Assembly: GCA_002478885.1 (NCBI GenBank)
Contig: DLKC01000057.1
Coordinates: 1 to 64,000 of the forward strand
Direction: 5' to 3'
Source of the DNA: Chitinophagaceae bacterium UBA7600
GTDB lineage: Bacteria; Bacteroidota; Bacteroidia; Chitinophagales; Chitinophagaceae
Length of the DNA: 64,000 nucleotides
The translations under genes and the position numbers were made by a program. Shown here in pieces: positions 60,009 through 64,000 of this stretch; the stretch's first letter is position 1; each line of letters opens with the position of its first letter. Under the pieces are notes generated by a model, which was not told where the DNA came from, searched no databases, and was given only the letters and a program-made list of their open reading frames with translations.

Positions 60009-60530
60009 ATGATTGAATTTACTACTTCTATCTTAAAGTTTGGGCAGCAAGGAGAAAAAACAGGCTGGACCTATATTGTAATACAGGCAGATCTCGCGCA
60101 GCAATTAATGCCGGGCAATAAAAAATCGTTTCGCGTTAAAGGCAAGCTCGACGATTATAAAATCGAAGGTATCGCCCTGATACCAATGGGAGGAGGCGAT
60201 TTTATAATGGCACTGAATGCTGACATGCGCAGGGCACTAAAGAAAAAACAGGGGGCAATGATTACTGCCAGACTGGAGGTGGATACAAAGCCGCTTAAAA
60301 TTTCTGTTGATTTTATGACTTGCCTCAACGATGAACCCAAAGCCCGGGATTTTTTTAAAACACTGGCCAAAAGCCACCAGAATTATTTCAGCAAATGGAT
60401 TGAAAGCGCAAAAACAGAAGGAACCAAAACAAAACGGATTGCCCTTGCGGTAAACGCTTTGTCGAAACAGTGGGATTACGGCACAATGATACGGGAAGAC
60501 AAAAAGAACCGTAACCTGCTAACGGGTTAA
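60009..60530 (+). CDS. DUF1905 / YdeI (OmdA)-like protein
   Basis: A 173-residue cytoplasmic protein with an N-terminal DUF1905-like beta-barrel (about 1-95: GWTYIVIQADLAQQLMPGNK, FRVKGKLDDYKIEGIALIPM, FIMALNADMRRALKK). The C-terminal helical YdeI/OmdA-type part is about 100-165 (DEPKARDFFKTLAKSHQNYF, KWIESAKTEGTKTKRIALAV). Related E. coli YdeI proteins were linked to bacteriocin protection, but the function here is unknown. A TTTG (21-nt spacer) TACATTTA sequence upstream is one base off the promoter consensus. Confidence 0.85.
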   Translation: MIEFTTSILKFGQQGEKTGWTYIVIQADLAQQLMPGNKKSFRVKGKLDDYKIEGIALIPMGGGDFIMALNADMRRALKKKQGAMITARLEVDTKPLKISVDFMTCLNDEPKARDFFKTLAKSHQNYFSKWIESAKTEGTKTKRIALAVNALSKQWDYGTMIREDKKNRNLLTG

Positions 60531-60601
60531 AGTTGCCACAAAAATTCTTCAAATCTTTTTCTAAAAAATCATCGTATTCTTTCTAAATCAAAACCGCTCA
60601 C

Positions 60602-61081
60602 ATGTTACACAAAGTAAGAATGACCGCAAAAATGGATGGTCCTTTTGTCATCTTCCTCATTGGAATGCGCATCAACAAATTCTGGAAGTTTGGCAAATGG
60701 TGGCCAGTAGCCAGCGCAATGCCAAAAATGATCAAAGAACTAATGGCCAATAAATCGCAGGGGCTTCTGCACGCCGAAACCTGGTTTGGCAGAACAACCA
60801 TTATGGTTCAATATTGGGAATCATTTGAAAAACTGGAAGCCTATGCGAGAAACAGGAATGCCAGCCATTTGCCCGCCTGGCAGCAATTTAATAAGAACGT
60901 TGGAAGCAATGGCGATGTAGGCATCTGGCACGAAACCTATCTTATTGAAAAAGGCAATTACGAATGCATTTATAACAACATGCCGCGGTTCGGGCTTGGA
61001 AAGGTGGGCGAATTTGTGGAAGCAAAAGGCAACTATCACAACGCAAAAGACAGATTGGTGGCGTCTAGAGAAGCGATTTGA
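60602..61081 (+). CDS. DUF4188 family protein
   Basis: A 159-residue protein matching the DUF4188 pattern: an N-terminal strand FVIFLIGMRINKFWKFGKWW, MIKELMANKSQGLLHAETWF, TTIMVQYWESFEKLEAYARN and WHETYLIEKGNYECIYNNMP. The fold is probably a dimeric alpha/beta barrel like small monooxygenases, and some relatives are annotated as such. The His in HAETWF and HETYLI are candidates for a ligand site. No cofactor motif is visible and I do not assign a reaction. Confidence 0.82.
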   Translation: MLHKVRMTAKMDGPFVIFLIGMRINKFWKFGKWWPVASAMPKMIKELMANKSQGLLHAETWFGRTTIMVQYWESFEKLEAYARNRNASHLPAWQQFNKNVGSNGDVGIWHETYLIEKGNYECIYNNMPRFGLGKVGEFVEAKGNYHNAKDRLVASREAI

Positions 61082-61259
61082 TCTTGTAAAAGTACTTATA
61101 CAGTTTCTGTTATGTTTGAAATTGCCACGGCATGGCACGTGCTGTTTCACTTGTCCTGTCATTGAATAGCACTTTAGCACGAATTTGTTAGCATGACAAG
61201 CGTCATAATAAAAAGAAGGTTCTTTCCTTAAACTTTACCAGCAAAAGCGAGGGTATTTT

Positions 61260-61667
61260 ATGGAAAAATCGCAACGAATCGCCGCACAAATCTATGGCTA
61301 CACGGTGTGCGTTGTAGCCGTCATTACCTTTTTGACTTTTGCAGTAACAACAGTAAATGCATTACTTGACAAAAGTGATCCCATACACGCAGGCTGGTCA
61401 AATAATCAATCACCAAGCCTCGCCTCGTTTGATAACTATAAAATGGATATTATAAGGTCGATGCCGCAAAATAAAGATGTTAATACTATTACCATACCCG
61501 ATGATAACAGTTTGCGTTCGATGTACAATGCTGCAAGAGAAGATAAGATACAAACAGAACTGCATCGCGCCAATCAATCAATCATTATCGGTATACTCAT
61601 GATCTTGATCACAGTCGTACTGTTTATAACACACTGGAAGTGGATGAAAAGAATGGCGACAGCTTAG
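61260..61667 (+). CDS. Small two-helix membrane protein of unknown function
   Basis: A 135-residue protein with two membrane helices (about 13-36, VCVVAVITFLTFAVTTVNAL; about 106-127, SIIIGILMILITVVLFITHW). A polar, probably periplasmic loop of about 65 residues lies between them, and the tail WKWMKRMATA is positively charged. I recognise no family. Good codon pattern, the helix layout and the terminator that follows support a real gene. Confidence 0.7.
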   Translation: MEKSQRIAAQIYGYTVCVVAVITFLTFAVTTVNALLDKSDPIHAGWSNNQSPSLASFDNYKMDIIRSMPQNKDVNTITIPDDNSLRSMYNAAREDKIQTELHRANQSIIIGILMILITVVLFITHWKWMKRMATA

Positions 61668-61712
61668 CCCTTCAAAAAAGACTGGGGGAAGATTGCGATT
61701 TGCAACAGAGAG

Positions 61713-61744
61713 AAAAAGCGGCTCCAAAACGGAGCCGCTTTTAT
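61713..61744 (+). terminator. Rho-independent terminator after the small membrane protein gene
   Basis: A 12-bp perfect stem AAAAGCGGCTCC / GGAGCCGCTTTT with loop AAAAC, 46 nt after the stop. Confidence 0.9.
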
Positions 61745-61778
61745 TTTATGTTTGATCTGCACAGTATTGGTCCTTCAG

Positions 61779-61832
61779 ACAAAGTGTGCGACGCAACAGG
61801 TGACGCCACAACATACTGTAGCCGGGCTCAAT
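61779..61832 (+). repeat. Dispersed intergenic element, copy 26
   Basis: Forward; core GTGCGACGCAA (61786-61796), CAGGTGACGCCAC, box GTAGCCGGGCTC. Ends 8 bp from the ppc stop. Confidence 0.85.
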
Positions 61833-61839
61833 AATTTTT

Positions 61840-64000
61840 TTAAGCAGAATTTCTGCCCGCATTGATGATACCGAATGAACAGCGCATGGCGAGTTTGCCA
61901 TACGTGTCTTTTAACGGCGATACAACCAACTGCTCTTCCATATCACGCACCTTGCTCAGCGCATATTGTTGTATGGTTGCCAGCGGCATTACAATGCGTT
62001 CCCGCATAGCAATCGAAAGCTGGTCAACCGGGTAGTCAGCCATTAATTCAGTATTGCCGGAGAGTTTTAAAACATAGCGTATGGTGAGCTCATACTCTTC
62101 ATACATCATGTGCCATATTTCTGAGAACCGTGGATGTTTGGATAAATATTCGGTAAGCGGAAAATAACATTTTTTCATGGCCATTTCGCAGTTGTCGATG
62201 AGCGTTTTAAAGAACAGCGATTCTTTGTATAGCTGTTTTATTTCGCTCCATTTGCCTTGTTCTTCCAGCTTTTTTAATGCAGTGCCCACACCATAATAGC
62301 CGGTAACATTCTGTTTTAACTGGCTCCAAGCACCTACATATGGAATGGCGCGCAGATCTTTTAACGATAACTTGGAAGAAGCGCCCCGTTTGGTTGGGCG
62401 GCTTCCGATATTTGTTTCGGAATAAAAACGCAGCGGACTTACCTGCGCCAGGTATTCAACAAAATACGGATGTTCTTTAAGTTGCTTGTAAGTTTCATAG
62501 CTTTCATCCGCAAGTGCCTGCAGCAGCATGCTTTCATTTTGGTTCAGCGTTATATGCTGGGTGGAAAAAATACCATTAGAGATGCCTGCATGCATCAATT
62601 GCTCAATATTGAACTGTGCCGCGTCAATAGTCCCGAAGTTGGAGCTCACTGTTTGGCCTTGCACGGTAAGTTGAATTTCTTTGTTGGAAATATCTTTACC
62701 CATAGAGGCATAAAATTTATGTGTCTTTCCACCACCGCGTGCAGGAGGGCCGCCGCGACCATCGAAGAACACAACGTCAATACCATATTGGCGGGAGATG
62801 CGTGTTAACTCAACCTTGGCTTTGTAAATACCCCAGTTTGCCATAAGGTAACCGCCATCTTTTGTGCCGTCTGAAAAACCCAGCATAATGGTTTGCGTTT
62901 TGCCTCTTCTCTCCAGGTGTTTGCCGTAAACACTGTTTTCATAAAGCGCTTTCATTACCTGGGGCGCGGCTTCAAGGTCATCAACAGTTTCAAACAAAGG
63001 AACAATATCGACTGCCAGTTCAGCCGCATTCCAGCCGGCAAGCAGCAACAGCCCATAAACTTCCATCACATTCAACGCACTGGTGCACTGGCTGATGATG
63101 TAACGGTTGCAACCCGCTTCGCCATTGAGCGATTGTATCGTTTTGATGGCCTTCATGGAAGACAGCGTGTCTTTATGCAATTCTGTGGAAAGCACTGACA
63201 GGTCAGCTGTTTCATTAACCGATTGCAAAGCTTTTATTTTCTCCGCATCACTGAAGCTATTGTAAGCTGCAGGCAGCCCGATGGCATGCGTCGCCAATGT
63301 TTCCAGCACTTTGCCATGGACCGAACTGTCCTGCCGCACGTCGAGCGACGCGAAATGCATTCCGAAAATCTCTACTTTGCTTATCAGGTTATCGAGCATA
63401 TGAAGGAATAAACCATTGTGCTGTTCTATTAAAATGCGCCTTACCTGTCCGAGTGTATCAAGCATTTCTTTTTGCGAGATATATGTAGGCTCAGCAGGAA
63501 CGAAGAGATAATTGTATAGCTTTCTTTCCAGGTCCCCGATCTTGTCTTCCACGCCTTTGAAAGTCAGGCGGCGCTTTATTCTTCTTACATCGAGATAGTA
63601 ACATTTGATAATACCGCCTCTCAATGCCTCTGCAACTTTCAACGTTATGTCGGCTGTTACAAAGGGATTCCCGTCCCTGTCGCCACCCGGCCAGAAACCC
63701 AGCCTGATCACAGGATTCGCGCGCTGAATATGATCAGCATAAGCATTCTTGAGATTGGTAAGTATGCGGCCCGATGCAGGATAAAAAACATTTTCCAAAA
63801 ACCAAAGCAGGCTGATGGCCTCATCGTAGGGCGTTGGTTTTTGCTTTTTCAAAAAAGGCGTTTTGCCCAACTGCTGCAGGTACATGTTGATCAATGCGGC
63901 ATTCTCATCGGCCAGGGCCTTGGAAAGATCATTGATGATGCCCAACACTTCACCGGGATAAAATTGTGTAGGATGCGCGGTAAGCACCAAACGCACAGCA
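61840..64000 (-). CDS. ppc: Phosphoenolpyruvate carboxylase, N-terminus cut by the window edge
   Basis: Carboxylates PEP to oxaloacetate, refilling the TCA cycle. About 720 residues are visible; the first 120 or so lie beyond the right edge. The catalytic LVLTAHPTQ is at the cut end, then GFWPGGDRDGNPFVT, FASLDVRQDSS, IMLGFSDGTKDGGYLMANW and FFDGRGGPPARGGGKTH. RPTKRGASSKLSLKDLRAIP and VFSWQ-like YVGAWSQLK follow. The usual C-terminal Asn-Thr-Gly reads RNSA here, so the terminal glycine is replaced by alanine. The motifs are of the divergent Bacteroidota type. ppc converges with the small membrane protein gene. Confidence 0.93.
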   Translation of the reverse strand, partial: AVRLVLTAHPTQFYPGEVLGIINDLSKALADENAALINMYLQQLGKTPFLKKQKPTPYDEAISLLWFLENVFYPASGRILTNLKNAYADHIQRANPVIRLGFWPGGDRDGNPFVTADITLKVAEALRGGIIKCYYLDVRRIKRRLTFKGVEDKIGDLERKLYNYLFVPAEPTYISQKEMLDTLGQVRRILIEQHNGLFLHMLDNLISKVEIFGMHFASLDVRQDSSVHGKVLETLATHAIGLPAAYNSFSDAEKIKALQSVNETADLSVLSTELHKDTLSSMKAIKTIQSLNGEAGCNRYIISQCTSALNVMEVYGLLLLAGWNAAELAVDIVPLFETVDDLEAAPQVMKALYENSVYGKHLERRGKTQTIMLGFSDGTKDGGYLMANWGIYKAKVELTRISRQYGIDVVFFDGRGGPPARGGGKTHKFYASMGKDISNKEIQLTVQGQTVSSNFGTIDAAQFNIEQLMHAGISNGIFSTQHITLNQNESMLLQALADESYETYKQLKEHPYFVEYLAQVSPLRFYSETNIGSRPTKRGASSKLSLKDLRAIPYVGAWSQLKQNVTGYYGVGTALKKLEEQGKWSEIKQLYKESLFFKTLIDNCEMAMKKCYFPLTEYLSKHPRFSEIWHMMYEEYELTIRYVLKLSGNTELMADYPVDQLSIAMRERIVMPLATIQQYALSKVRDMEEQLVVSPLKDTYGKLAMRCSFGIINAGRNSA

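Noticed and set aside
5641..61832. CRISPR-like interpretation of the repeated GTGCGACGCAA element
   Set aside because: Copies are dispersed over the whole window, occur in both orientations, have no regular spacers, and no cas gene is present.

Overview
This 64 kb window is a chromosomal segment of a Bacteroidota bacterium, most likely a member of the Chitinophagaceae. The evidence is the TAnnTTTG-type promoter boxes, a type IX secretion (T9SS) sorting domain, families largely restricted to this phylum (DUF4293, DUF4476, FISUMP lipoproteins), a secreted tricorn-like protease, a DAHP synthase with a C-terminal chorismate mutase, and SPII lipoproteins throughout. No rRNA, tRNA, CRISPR array, prophage or insertion sequence is visible. 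The right end cuts a phosphoenolpyruvate carboxylase gene.

Layout. 1-9.6 kb: truA, a DUF4476 protein, a secreted M1 aminopeptidase, a two-gene sugar-acid catabolic pair (FAH hydrolase and SDR), a DUF4293 membrane protein and ffh. 9.7-17.1 kb: proline dehydrogenase, a small lipoprotein, thyA-folA, a TPR-AAA ATPase with a VOC protein, a TPR membrane protein and deoC. 17.3-20.2 kb: four lipoproteins of two families arranged A-B-B-A. 20.4-27 kb: signalling, with a cyclic-nucleotide-domain histidine kinase, a receiver fused to glutaredoxin-like and thioredoxin-reductase-like domains that lack their redox cysteines, and a NarL-type regulator with its TPR kinase. 27.4-33.8 kb: a repetitive T9SS-secreted protein, then a tight operon of TIM-barrel epimerase, sulfotransferase-like protein and class IV aminotransferase. 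33.9-38 kb: a SnoaL-like lipoprotein and a tricorn-like protease. 38.3-48.3 kb: aromatic amino acid synthesis (aroC, aroA, aroB, DAHP synthase/chorismate mutase; then, beyond a DEAD-box helicase gene, tyrA, an aminotransferase and pheA). 48.3-55.6 kb: CAP protein, fbp, aspartokinase, GH18 chitinase, HGSNAT-like membrane protein and maltoporin-like porin. 55.9-64 kb: a seven-PAS histidine kinase with its receiver, three small proteins and ppc.

Two observations stand out. First, upstream of pheA the minus strand encodes a 26-residue peptide with eight Tyr/Phe in nine consecutive codons. It is followed by an 8-bp terminator hairpin with a U-run, and an 11-bp pairing between the end of the peptide ORF and the 5' terminator arm would form a competing antiterminator. 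A matching Bacteroidota promoter sits just upstream. This has every part of a ribosome-mediated attenuator sensing Tyr and Phe for the pheA-aminotransferase-tyrA operon. Second, a roughly 55-bp element with the core GTGCGACGCAA occurs 26 times, only between genes. It appears in both orientations and often ends within a few bases of a stop codon. In several places it forms inverted pairs, and a few variants keep the core's dyad symmetry by paired changes.
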